64,000 bases of DNA. It comes from Bacilli bacterium. GTDB lineage: Bacteria; Bacillota_I; Bacilli_A; RFN20; CAG-826. Location: the NCBI GenBank assembly GCA_024408335.1, contig JAKSVB010000001.1:231239-295238 (forward strand). The letters are read 5' to 3'. Position 1 is the stretch's first letter; each line of letters begins with the position of its first letter. Shown in pieces: positions 53,194 through 61,243 of the stretch. Below the pieces are notes generated by a model. That model had not been told where the DNA came from. It saw nothing but the letters and a program-made list of their open reading frames with translations, and did not search any database. The translations under genes were made by a program, and so were the position numbers.

Positions 53194-53669
53194 AAATCAG
53201 GCTTCTAGTGGTTGGACACTTAAAAGAGAAATACTGGAAAGACGCCGAAAGCGAATATCTTAAGCGTCTCCAACCTTATGCAAAAGTCGAAGTAGAGGAG
53301 ATTGACGATCTTCCAAGTTCAAAAGACGCTTCCCTTGCTGAGATGGAAGAAGTTAAGAACAAAGAGAACGCTAAGCTTCTTGCTAAGATCAAACCTAGTG
53401 AGTTTGTTGTTCTTCTCGACCTTTCCAAAGATGAACCAGATTCCGTTGAGCTTTCCAAGAAAGTTGAGAAATGGTTTGCTGCAGGTGGATCTTCTATAAC
53501 CTTTGTTATAGGCGGATCGCTTGGACTATCTGCTGAGATGAGGAAGAGAGGAAACGCTTCGCTTACTCTCTCAAGAATGACGTTTACTCACCAAATGACA
53601 AGAATCATCCTTCTTGAGCAAATCTACCGCTCATTCAAAATTCTTCATAATGAGCCTTATCACAAATAG
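53190..53669 (+). CDS. rlmH: 23S rRNA (pseudouridine1915-N3)-methyltransferase RlmH
   Basis: The 159-residue protein shows the SPOUT-family RlmH pattern: GHLKEKYW near the start, LDLSKDEPDS, FVIGGSLGLS as the SAM-binding knot and C-terminal RIILLEQIYRSFKI with NEPYHK. It methylates pseudouridine 1915 in helix 69 of 23S rRNA. The ATG at 53190 follows AGGAGGAGACGA and overlaps the walJ stop; a 13-codon extension inside walJ is rejected. Confidence 0.97.
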   Translation: MKIRLLVVGHLKEKYWKDAESEYLKRLQPYAKVEVEEIDDLPSSKDASLAEMEEVKNKENAKLLAKIKPSEFVVLLDLSKDEPDSVELSKKVEKWFAAGGSSITFVIGGSLGLSAEMRKRGNASLTLSRMTFTHQMTRIILLEQIYRSFKILHNEPYHK

Positions 53670-53679
53670 AATATTTGAG

Positions 53680-53685
53680 TACAAT
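53680..53685 (+). promoter_or_regulatory. TACAAT -10 box, leaderless arrangement
   Basis: TACAAT ends 7 bases before the ATG at 53693, and TTATCA (53657-53662) is 17 bases upstream as a possible -35 inside rlmH. No ribosome-binding site intervenes. Confidence 0.5.
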
Positions 53686-53692
53686 AAGAAAC

Positions 53693-54031
53693 ATGATTTA
53701 TCCAGAGTTTAACAAATACAAACCTTATGTCGACAAAGATTACCCTCTTTGCAACGCATACCAAACGGAAGAAGGACATATCTTCTTCATCGAACCTTGG
53801 TTCTATGTAGGGCTTCAAGGCTTTAAGGAAAAGAGAGAAGAACGCTTTAATGAGATCCTCGCTGCAATCGATGAACTTGTTAAGAAGAACGAAAAGCTCA
53901 TCTTCACCGGTGACTTCGAAATGCCATTCGTCCACAAAGATGATTATCTATACAGAGAGATTCACGATATCACTGATCCATTAAATATATACGTCGAAGA
54001 TAAGAGTCGCGGAAGCGATTACGGAGACTAA
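53693..54031 (+). CDS. Small hypothetical protein (112 aa)
   Basis: The acidic, soluble 112-residue protein opens MIYPEFNKYKPYVDKDYPLC and ends in a Gly/Asp tail. It has no signal or membrane helix and I do not recognise the family. The chosen ATG drops six codons that would overlap the -10 element. It lies 23 bases after rlmH and could also be read from that operon, but a TACAAT box 7 bases before the ATG suggests its own leaderless message. A strong terminator follows immediately. Confidence 0.65.
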   Translation: MIYPEFNKYKPYVDKDYPLCNAYQTEEGHIFFIEPWFYVGLQGFKEKREERFNEILAAIDELVKKNEKLIFTGDFEMPFVHKDDYLYREIHDITDPLNIYVEDKSRGSDYGD

Positions 54032-54034
54032 AAA

Positions 54035-54059
54035 AGCGCACCGTTTGGTGCGCTATTCT
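54035..54059. terminator. Bidirectional terminator
   Basis: Perfect 8-bp arms AGCGCACC (54035-54042) and GGTGCGCT (54047-54054) close a GTTT loop, with A before and T after. It serves the small plus-strand gene and the convergent membrane gene. Confidence 0.85.
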
Positions 54060-54070
54060 TTTTGTCTTCG

Positions 54071-55255
54071 TTATTGTTGTTGTGGAAGATATGGACGGAG
54101 AGTTCTGGTGCTCATCCACATGATTCTCATACCCATTAAGAAGAGGAAGATGAACATGCTGAATGAAGCAAAGAATGGTAAGAATCCAAGAAGGGCTAAG
54201 AGAGCTGGAGTGATACTTGCCCAAGCTGAGATCTTGAGGCCGTCGATGAATTTGTATTCGCGGAATGGGTTGTTCTTGCCTCTGGTCATGAGGTAAATCA
54301 TAAGACCAAAGAGGAAGACTAAGCCGAAGTTGATTGCATAAGCAATTCCTGTGTATTGCCAAGCCATGATTGTCTTTGTGCTTTCATATGCAGCAGCGAA
54401 GAACAATTTGTATGAAGCAAGGACATCAGCACGACGTGCGGCTGTCATGGCGTTGCTGTCATATGCGTGTCCCTTCATATTTTGCTTATAAAGATCCTTG
54501 AGATCGAAGTTGACTCCGAAGTCGTATTTTCCATTGATGGCGCTATTGACTGTTTCGGTTCCTGCTGGTTTCTTGAAAGCAGAGAATTCGTTTTCACCAA
54601 AGACGATTAAGTTGGTTGCGAAATCTTTGCTGGTTGTATTAGCTAAGATTGAGAAGTTTGGATCTTCACCTTTAAGAATGACTTCTGCTGCATATTGGTA
54701 AGTTGTTTTGCCAGCAAGAGTTGTATTATCAACGAAGTAGACGGCTAAATCGCAGTAGGTAATGGTTTCTGAAGTTGGAACGGTTGGAAGAGCATCGCTT
54801 GCAGCGCCGCTTTCTTGTTTGAGAGTGACTTTGTTAACGGTGTAGTAGTGGCCATAGAAGTTCTTTTGGTTGCCTTCATTGTCTTTACAGACCTTTTTCC
54901 ATTCTTCAGCGTTAACGCTCATTTTGCCATTTTCGATTTTCATTGAGACGCCATTGTCATCAAGTGCTTTTTCGAAATCGGTAAGTGATGTATCGAGAGA
55001 ATAGTTTGGGAGATCAAAGAAAGCTGCTCCACTGCGGCTAAAGTAGTTGACCATTGTTGCGAGGGTTGCAACGAAACAGCTAGCGATAGCGACGATTAAG
55101 GCTGTGTACCAAGGCTTCTTTCTTCCTTCGACACAGTTTGGGTTTGAGAAAAGAGTTGAGAAGAAGAATCCAATGCTTTTCAAAAAGCCTGATTTTTGTT
55201 TTTTATTAGCGTCTTTTTTAGACACGGTTGTTGCTTTAATTTTTCTTTTTGCCAT
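54071..55255 (-). CDS. Membrane protein, possibly DUF1189-like
   Basis: The 394-residue protein has a basic N-terminus, one helix (about 48-70), a large extracytoplasmic domain of about 230 residues and three or four C-terminal helices, ending in Gln-rich sequence. The layout (one helix, ectodomain with a phase of four helices) recalls DUF1189 proteins, which often accompany sugar transport, but motif support is weak. I start at MAKRKIKATT (55255) after AGGTACAAAA; an ATG at 55276 with no better site is the alternative. A TATAAA box lies upstream. It converges on the preceding small gene. Confidence 0.7.
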   Translation of the reverse strand: MAKRKIKATTVSKKDANKKQKSGFLKSIGFFFSTLFSNPNCVEGRKKPWYTALIVAIASCFVATLATMVNYFSRSGAAFFDLPNYSLDTSLTDFEKALDDNGVSMKIENGKMSVNAEEWKKVCKDNEGNQKNFYGHYYTVNKVTLKQESGAASDALPTVPTSETITYCDLAVYFVDNTTLAGKTTYQYAAEVILKGEDPNFSILANTTSKDFATNLIVFGENEFSAFKKPAGTETVNSAINGKYDFGVNFDLKDLYKQNMKGHAYDSNAMTAARRADVLASYKLFFAAAYESTKTIMAWQYTGIAYAINFGLVFLFGLMIYLMTRGKNNPFREYKFIDGLKISAWASITPALLALLGFLPFFASFSMFIFLFLMGMRIMWMSTRTLRPYLPQQQ

Positions 55256-55419
55256 TTTTGTACCTGCTTTTTGCATAGAGATACTACAACAAAGTTGGTA
55301 TTTATACAATTCAAAAACCTTTTAAAGGTTTATACTATTGAGAGAAAGTTGTTGCTTAAAGCTAAAAAGAAGATATACTTTCTCTCACCTAACCGATGTT
55401 AGGCATTGTTCTTTTGTGG

Positions 55420-55822
55420 GGTCGTTCCGGTTTTGACGGGGGATTGATCTGGCCTGGATTGCAGTGGTCTGATAAACCTAAAGATCAAAAACCAATAACT
55501 GACAACAGTTATATCCATATGAACCGTGCTTCAATGCGTGGTTCATACGCTTGCGCTTAATTTAGTACCCTGAGGGGTTCCTGACACAGATTCAGGAGCA
55601 GCGTGTCCTTCGCTTATCTGGTTCCTCATAAGTGTTTCGGGCATCATACAGAGGAAATAGTTCCGTACCCTTGACCAGGGGGAAAGAGCGAAACTCAATT
55701 GGTATCGCTTAACACTCTCTGACTTCGTCAAAGTGTTAGGTTAAACAACGATGAAGCCTAAACTGTAGGCGTCCTCGTTGGAGATCCTTCGGACGCGAGT
55801 TCGACTCTCGCCGGCTCCACCA
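55420..55822 (+). ncRNA. ssrA: tmRNA (SsrA)
   Basis: The 403-nt gene has the tRNA-like ends: 5' GGGGTCG pairs with 3' CGGCTCC (two wobbles), followed by the discriminator and encoded CCA (55820-55822). It also has a T arm with GTTCGACTC. The tag reading frame begins with GAC at 55501 in the context AATAACT, as in Bacillus, and ends at TAA 55558-55560. It gives, after the tRNA-borne Ala, DNSYIHMNRASMRGSYACA. tmRNA rescues stalled ribosomes and tags the products for proteolysis. The tag ends ACA rather than the common LAA and contains Cys. Confidence 0.95.
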
Positions 55823-55834
55823 ATCAAAAAATAC

Positions 55835-55901
55835 CCGCTTCACTAGTAATAGTGGGGCGGTTCAAGCGTAAACAAGCACAGAACAAAATCTGTGCTTTTT
55901 T
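55835..55901 (+). terminator. Hairpin and terminator after ssrA
   Basis: A 10-bp hairpin (55835-55844 with 55851-55860, two wobbles) is followed by a stronger terminator with perfect 9-bp arms (55874-55882 and 55889-55897) and a T run. Confidence 0.85.
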
Positions 55902-55906
55902 CTACA

Positions 55907-55928
55907 TTATCCCTATATATAGGGATAA
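55907..55928. repeat. 22-bp perfect palindrome
   Basis: The half-site TTATCCCTATA (55907-55917) is followed directly by its exact reverse complement (55918-55928). It lies between the ssrA terminator and a broken recombinase gene and shares TATCCC/GGGATA with the gdpP promoter palindrome. Confidence 0.7.
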
Positions 55929-55940
55929 ATTTTCAATATT

Positions 55941-55976
55941 ACCTGCTTATGAGCTATCGTTCAGGGCAGGTTTTTT
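55941..55976 (+). terminator. Terminator-like hairpin downstream of ssrA
   Basis: Arms ACCTGC (55941-55946) and GCAGGT (55966-55971) with a 19-base loop are followed by six T. No gene ends just before it, so it may terminate a very short transcript or be a leftover of a lost gene. Confidence 0.45.
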
Positions 55977-56010
55977 ATTTGTCTGATGCGCCTGATGACA
56001 CGATATTTAA

Positions 56011-56140
56011 GGAGAAAATGAAGCATTGCCTAGAATCGTTGACCATGAAGTGTTTATCAAAGCCAAAGAACTTCTAGATAGATACAAATATGACAGGGTT
56101 AGAGGCATAGACAGTAACCACTTACTAAAAGGAATCCTCA
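56011..56140 (+). pseudogene. Serine-recombinase C-terminal fragment
   Basis: One frame with no start and a broken end encodes ALPRIVDHEVFIKAKELL, then a short spacer and [12 protein letters not shown]. This is the pattern of the recombinase domain just before the zinc ribbon in large serine recombinases (IVxxEvFxkaqelL, then NHLLsGLL). Nothing of the catalytic domain is present, and homology stops near 56134, where a UPF0210 fragment begins in another frame. A recombinase remnant next to the tmRNA 3' end fits a decayed integrative element. Confidence 0.55.
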
Positions 56141-56526
56141 GTTGGCGGCTTATCCGGCCCCTTCATTCCAGTATCCGAAGACCACGCGAGGATTGAGGCT
56201 GCTGAATGCGGAGCGTTGACTCTTGAGAAACTCGAGGCGATGACTTGCGTATGCTCTGTTGGATTGGATATGATAGCCATTCCTGGAGATACACCTGACT
56301 CATCAATCGCTGGCATAATCGCAGATGAGGTGGCGCTTGGCATGATAAACAACAAGACCACTGCCGCTAGACTTATCCCTGTCTATGGCAAAGGACTTGG
56401 AGAAAAGGCCGTTTTCGGCGGATTGCTCGGTGAAGCGCCAATAATGAAGGTTAATTCCTATGGTTGCGAGGATTTCGTCTCTAGAAAGGGCAAAACCCAG
56501 CACCTATTCATTCATTTAAAAACTAG
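56135..56526 (+). pseudogene. UPF0210 (DUF711) C-terminal fragment with frameshift
   Basis: From about 56135 the frame encodes [33 protein letters not shown] and [13 protein letters not shown], clear C-terminal UPF0210 sequence. The first two thirds of the protein are missing, and the fragment abuts a recombinase remnant. Near 56489 a one-base deletion in a G run shifts the frame: the alternative frame gives [11 protein letters not shown] and a stop at 56524-56526, the usual family ending. Without correction the frame runs on to 56569 through the terminator. The gene is therefore both truncated and frameshifted. Confidence 0.8.
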
Positions 56527-56530
56527 CAAA

Positions 56531-56562
56531 AAGGACTCGATTCTCTCGAGTCCTTCATTTTT
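56531..56562. terminator. Terminator between UPF0210 fragment and ABC ATPase
   Basis: Perfect 10-bp arms AAGGACTCGA (56531-56540) and TCGAGTCCTT (56546-56555) with a TTCTC loop are flanked by A on the left and T on the right, so it can work in both directions. Confidence 0.88.
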
Positions 56563-58210
56563 AGTCTAACTTCAATTCGCCTAACGCGATGAGCTTCTGA
56601 GATTTTCTATCGAACAAGACAATCTCTTTTCCGACGACATTGACTTTTGCCTTAGCGTTGACTTTGTAGTCCACGCCTCCGAAGACGACTGATGTAACGA
56701 TGTATTCGCCGACGCGGAGCTTAACCGTTGTTTCCATACCAGATGGCATTGCGGAATAAACTTCGGTATCGAGCTTACCATCGTCGTCGATTCTCAAGAA
56801 CTCAGGTCTTATTCCAATGACAAAGTCGTCATCTGCAATCTCCTTTGTGTCTCTTTCATCGATCGTGCCGTTTATTGTAGGAATCTGATAATTGAAAGCC
56901 TTGTCAGCGTTGCCTTTGACAACATAGTGCTTATCCTGGATCTTCTCCTGATAAGCCGCTTTAGCTTCGTCAGTTTCTCTATCTGCATCTTCTCTGAACT
57001 TCTTCAAATCGACATATGTGTTAGGGATGAATGTTCCTTTAACCATTCCGTCGAATAAGCTCACATGAATACCCTTATCGTCCTGGTTCGCTTTGACGTT
57101 GACGAAGTTGATTGCTGGGTTTCCAACGAAGTCTGCAACGAATAGGTTATTAGGTCTCTTATATACGTCTAACGGGGCATCGTACTGCTGAACTACGCCA
57201 TTATTGATCAAGCAAATGTGGGTAGCAAGGGTCATAGCCTCGAGCTGATCATGGGTAACATAGATGAATGTAGCGCCTGTATCATGATGGAGTCTCTTTA
57301 ACTCGGATCTCATCTCAAGTCTCAATTTGGCATCGAGGTTTGATAAAGGCTCATCCATGAAAAGAACTTTTGGTCCAGGCGCAAGTGTACGGGCGATTGC
57401 AACACGCTGCTGCTGTCCGCCTGATAACTCATTTGGATATCTGTCCATGAACTCGCCAACTTTAACGATACGAGCTGAACGGCGAAGTCTCAAATCGATT
57501 TCCTCTTTGTCGAGTTTTCTCTTTTTGATGACTTTCTTTCCGTCCTTAACGAGGTCGTAATCTGCATCGACTTCGAAGCCTTTGCTCTCAATTTTCTGGA
57601 GCTCGGCATCCGCTGCAACCTTGTATGTTTCAATGGAGGATTCAAGTTTAGCTTCTGCCTCTTTTACCGTTCCTTTTGCAACAAGAGCGTACAGTTCCTT
57701 TGCAGAATACATGGAAATCTCAAGGTTATCGATGAGGTTAAGGAGTGCTTTATCTTCAACGATTTTTCCTTTTTTGTCCAATGCGTTTCTGACGAGGCCT
57801 ATGATTTTCGTCTTTTCCTTCACGATGTCTGCCATCTTGACGCATCTTTCATATTCAGAAGCGTGGACAGGCATCTCTTGGTCGACGTTTGATAAACCGA
57901 ACTGAATGTTCTTATAGACCGTCATGTGTGGCCATAATGCATAGTTCTGGAACAAGAAACCGACATGTCTATTATTAGCGGACACGTTGATTCCTTCTTC
58001 AGAATCGAAGACAGTTTCACCGTTAATGATGATTTTGCCAGTTGTAGGCGTTTCTAAACCAGCAATCATTCTCAAGGTTGTTGTTTTACCGCATCCAGAA
58101 GGGCCTAACAATGTGATGAAGGATTGATCTGGAAGCACAAGATTCATGTTATCTACAGCATAGAAATCATTCCATCTTTTTGTGACGTTTATTAATTCGA
58201 TTTTTGGCAT
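56561..58210 (-). CDS. ABC transporter ATP-binding protein with a large internal insertion
   Basis: The 549-residue ATPase has Walker [10 protein letters not shown] (about 36-44), Q-loop [12 protein letters not shown], signature LSGGQQQR (about 262), Walker [19 protein letters not shown] and C-terminal TOBE-like beta domains, as in MalK/UgpC/FbpC. In ordinary relatives the signature lies about 95-100 residues after Walker A. Here an extra, charged, helical stretch of about 125 residues (about 110-235) separates them. It starts 2 bases after the permease stop, so it powers that transporter. Substrate could be iron, polyamine, phosphonate or sugar; the fused permease points to the iron/phosphonate group. 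Confidence 0.9.
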   Translation of the reverse strand: MPKIELINVTKRWNDFYAVDNMNLVLPDQSFITLLGPSGCGKTTTLRMIAGLETPTTGKIIINGETVFDSEEGINVSANNRHVGFLFQNYALWPHMTVYKNIQFGLSNVDQEMPVHASEYERCVKMADIVKEKTKIIGLVRNALDKKGKIVEDKALLNLIDNLEISMYSAKELYALVAKGTVKEAEAKLESSIETYKVAADAELQKIESKGFEVDADYDLVKDGKKVIKKRKLDKEEIDLRLRRSARIVKVGEFMDRYPNELSGGQQQRVAIARTLAPGPKVLFMDEPLSNLDAKLRLEMRSELKRLHHDTGATFIYVTHDQLEAMTLATHICLINNGVVQQYDAPLDVYKRPNNLFVADFVGNPAINFVNVKANQDDKGIHVSLFDGMVKGTFIPNTYVDLKKFREDADRETDEAKAAYQEKIQDKHYVVKGNADKAFNYQIPTINGTIDERDTKEIADDDFVIGIRPEFLRIDDDGKLDTEVYSAMPSGMETTVKLRVGEYIVTSVVFGGVDYKVNAKAKVNVVGKEIVLFDRKSQKLIALGELKLD

Positions 58211-58212
58211 GA

Positions 58213-60066
58213 TTATTTACCTCCAACTCCCTTATCGATTGAGGCACCGGTCAATATGTTGACCAACCAGTTAACGACAAGGATGATAACGACGAGTATT
58301 AAGTTTGCGGCATTCTCAAGTGCTGAAATGCCAGTATCTTCAAGGAAGTACATGAATCTTGTTAAGAGCATGGTTCCTGAGCCGATGAAGATGAAGAGGT
58401 TAAGCTCTCTCATACATGAGATGAATGGGAGGAGATAACCGGATAAGAACGCACTCTTCTGGATTGGGAAGACAATGCGCAACATTCTCTTCCACCAAGG
58501 TACATTCTGGATGACGGCGGCTTCTTCAATCTCGTTTGAGAGCTGCATCATCGCATTAAGAGATGATCTGGATGCGAATGGGATGTATTTAATGAGACCC
58601 AAGATAATGCAGACGAGGAATGGGAGCTTATATAGCCACTTAACCTGGAGTGATAAGAGGAAGAAGATGGCTGATAATGAGACTGATGGGATTAAATATG
58701 GGAAGAACGCAAGTCCGTTAACACCCTGAGCAAGTTTTGATTTGCGCTTCTTAGCAACTGCATATCCGATTAAGAGGCCAACTGTACCTGCAAGAAGAGC
58801 GCAGGAGATTGAGAGAAGAATTGATCCCTTCAAGGCTTCCCAGAGTTTTGGCTCATGGAAGACGCCGTGCAAGTCGTTTCTAATGACATCTTTTGATGTC
58901 CAATAATAAGTTGTTAATCCGTTTGAATAGTCGCCTGGGTTAGGGAGCATTGACTCGAATAAGAACGAAAGCATAGGACCGATGCAGAAGAAGACAACAA
59001 GGATTGAGAATAAGGATCCAACAACCCACTTGCCAACTTTGCCGAGGTTGTTCTTTGAAGCCTGTCCTGCCTTACCGGAGACTGTTGTGTACTGCTTTCT
59101 TCCACCGGTAGCTCTCTGGTTGAAGATGAGGATGAGGACGCCCATCAAGATGAGAACTATTGATACGATTGATCCCTGTCCAATCATTGCCCCAGAGCTT
59201 CCTTCGATCATTTTCTTCATTTGTACCGCAAGAACGAAATAGTTAACAGGAGTACCTAATGTCTGAGCGACTGGATAAGATGAGATTGCTGCCGAGAAGA
59301 CGAGCAAGATTGTTGAGAGGATGGCAGGAGTCAACATAGGGATGGTGACTTTGAAGAATGTCTTCCACTTTGGGATGTTGAGAATCGTTGCCGCCTCTTC
59401 TAGGTTGGAATCCATGTTTCTAAGGACGCCGCCCATTAAAATGTAGGCGAATGGCGCGTAATGCAAACCAAGGACAATCGAGATTGGGAATGGTCCGAAT
59501 ACCCACCACTGTGGCATCGCTATCGATGTGAGTTTTTGAAGCTCACCAACATATCCTAGCGCGCCGCAATTAGTTGAGATGAAGAAGTTCTTCCAGAATA
59601 AGGCCAGTGTCCACTGTGGCATGATGTATGGGAAGATGAAGACTGTTGAGATGAACTTCTTGAAAGGCATGTTGGTTCTGCAGATCAAGAACGCTGCGCC
59701 ACCGCCGAATACAATCGCGAAAGCGCATGACATGATGGAAACGAGCAATGAGTTTCCTAATGGTCTCCAGAAGAAGCCTTCTGATGTTTCAGATCCAAAT
59801 ACCTCAAACCAGTGGTAGAAGGTGAATGAACCTGCCGGCAATCCGACCCAGTCATCCGCGTGTGCCGGAACGAATTCCATTTTATGAACCGTGAAGGCGT
59901 CTTGAAGAACTGAGACGATTGGAGTGATATTGAATATTAATAGCAAGATTCCGAAAGAGACTAAGATGGAATTTGCTGGATTGGAAAGGAAAGTCCAAAC
60001 AGTGTTCCAGCCGCGTTTGAGTTTTTTGCCAAAACCGCCTGGCTGTTTGACCGATTCATTATCCAT
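58213..60066 (-). CDS. Fused two-domain ABC permease (iron/phosphonate type)
   Basis: The 617-residue protein has two BPD_transp (MetI-like) halves. Each has about six helices and an EAA loop: NLEEAATILNIPKWKTFFKV (about 220) and EIEEAAVIQNVPWWKRMLRI (about 525). Such fused permeases are typical of FbpB/PhnV/ThiP-like importers, in which one gene replaces two permeases. The ATPase follows and a binding-protein gene remnant precedes it, so the operon order was binding protein, permease, ATPase. A GGAGAACAG site precedes the ATG. Without its binding protein the importer may be non-functional or use one encoded elsewhere. Confidence 0.9.
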   Translation of the reverse strand: MDNESVKQPGGFGKKLKRGWNTVWTFLSNPANSILVSFGILLLIFNITPIVSVLQDAFTVHKMEFVPAHADDWVGLPAGSFTFYHWFEVFGSETSEGFFWRPLGNSLLVSIMSCAFAIVFGGGAAFLICRTNMPFKKFISTVFIFPYIMPQWTLALFWKNFFISTNCGALGYVGELQKLTSIAMPQWWVFGPFPISIVLGLHYAPFAYILMGGVLRNMDSNLEEAATILNIPKWKTFFKVTIPMLTPAILSTILLVFSAAISSYPVAQTLGTPVNYFVLAVQMKKMIEGSSGAMIGQGSIVSIVLILMGVLILIFNQRATGGRKQYTTVSGKAGQASKNNLGKVGKWVVGSLFSILVVFFCIGPMLSFLFESMLPNPGDYSNGLTTYYWTSKDVIRNDLHGVFHEPKLWEALKGSILLSISCALLAGTVGLLIGYAVAKKRKSKLAQGVNGLAFFPYLIPSVSLSAIFFLLSLQVKWLYKLPFLVCIILGLIKYIPFASRSSLNAMMQLSNEIEEAAVIQNVPWWKRMLRIVFPIQKSAFLSGYLLPFISCMRELNLFIFIGSGTMLLTRFMYFLEDTGISALENAANLILVVIILVVNWLVNILTGASIDKGVGGK

Positions 60067-60145
60067 ACTGTTCTCCTTTCTTTATCTATTTAAATAAAGC
60101 GAGGTCGGAACGAATTCGCCCCGACCTGCTAGCTAAATCATAGAT

Positions 60146-60306
60146 TTATTTCTTCTTTGAAATCTGTGTGTTGATGAAGCCTGCGACTCTGTTATACATA
60201 GGACCGATGAAGCTTGGGGTTTCGACAACTGCGTTACCCTTTGAAGCATCATTCCACCATGCTGAGCTTGGGTCATTTAAGCAAGGGAAGACGTTTTCGC
60301 CTTGGA
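60146..60306 (-). pseudogene. C-terminal remnant of an ABC solute-binding protein
   Basis: About 50 codons on the minus strand encode AIFQGENVFPCLNDPSSAWW and end SKKK at a stop at 60146-60148, which looks like the C-terminus of an extracellular binding protein. It lies in the right place and orientation to be the first gene of the transporter operon. Homology ends near 60306, where a plus-strand ManA-like reading frame begins; further upstream the binding-protein frame meets stops. The 5' bulk of the gene is therefore missing at a recombination or assembly junction. Confidence 0.6.
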
Positions 60307-61243
60307 AGATGGCACTCCTTTCGATCAGTACATCTCTTCATTAAGTGCTAAGTCGCTTGGCACTGACTATAATCCAACGAAACCGTTTCCTCTATTAATA
60401 AAATATATAGATGCGGGTGATAATCTCTCAATCCAAGTGCACCCTGATGATGAGTACGCTAGGAAGGTGGAGAATGACAACGGCAAAGATGAGATGTGGT
60501 ATATAGTCTCAGCTAAACCAGGGGCTCTCATATATATCGGATGGAAAGAAGATACCGACAGAGAAGAAGTAAAAAAGAGAATAGAAAGCAACGCGATCGA
60601 GGAGCTGTTGAATAAGATATATGTAAAGCTAGGAGATTCATTCTTCATCGAAGCCGGAACTGTGCATGCGATAGGAAAAGGTTGTTTGGTCGCAGAGATT
60701 CATCAATCATCAAACGTAACCTATCGATTATATGACTATGGTCGCCTTGGAGGGGGCGGTAAACCTAGAGAGCTTCACATAAGCAAAGCTCTGGATGTTT
60801 TGAAATATGCAAAATACGAGGTGCCTGCTCACGCTTCATTCGGGTTGCTTGCCATGTGTCCAACCTTTAAAGTGAGAAAACATGAGGTTTGGAAAGAATA
60901 CGGTTATTGCTTGAACACTCTTCACTCATATGAGTTTGAAGGACCAAAAGGCATGGATTCCATGAATGGAATAGTCGATGCTTTCAGGGTTGTGGAAGGA
61001 CGTTTCTGCAATCTCCCAATCGAGAAGAAGATAGATTATCAAAAAGGCGTTGATGGATTACCAAAATCCAATGTCATTAAGCTTTTCTTGACAGGCGGAT
61101 ATTCTTTGATAATAAGGCCATCAGGAACCGAGCCTAATTTAAAGGTGTACATCTCAATAAAATCGGACGATAAAGAAAGAGCCTTGTCAATCGAATCAAG
61201 GCTCGAGAAATTAATCAAGAGCTACTTTACTCAGGGAATGTGA
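60302..61243 (+). pseudogene. Mannose-6-phosphate isomerase fragment fused to a phosphohexomutase C-terminus
   Basis: The first ~195 residues are type I phosphomannose isomerase lacking its N-terminus: FPLLIKYIDAGDNLSIQVHPDD with metal-site residues, KDEMWYI, FFIEAGTVHAIGKG and AEIHQSSNVTYRLYDYGR. From about residue 200 the sequence becomes the C-terminal part of a phosphogluco/phosphomannomutase: WKEYGYCLNTLHSYEFEG and the phosphate-binding RPSGTEPNLKVYIS. The two enzymes act on neighbouring sugar phosphates, but this reads as an in-frame accidental fusion of two incomplete genes. The apparent TTG start has no ribosome-binding site. The 3' end overlaps the convergent kinase gene by 17 bases. 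Activity is doubtful. Confidence 0.8.

Noticed and set aside
55801..61243. Intact integrative element at the tmRNA 3' end with a duplicated attachment site
   Set aside because: No second copy of the tmRNA 3' sequence was seen in the window and the recombinase is only a fragment, so only a remnant can be claimed.
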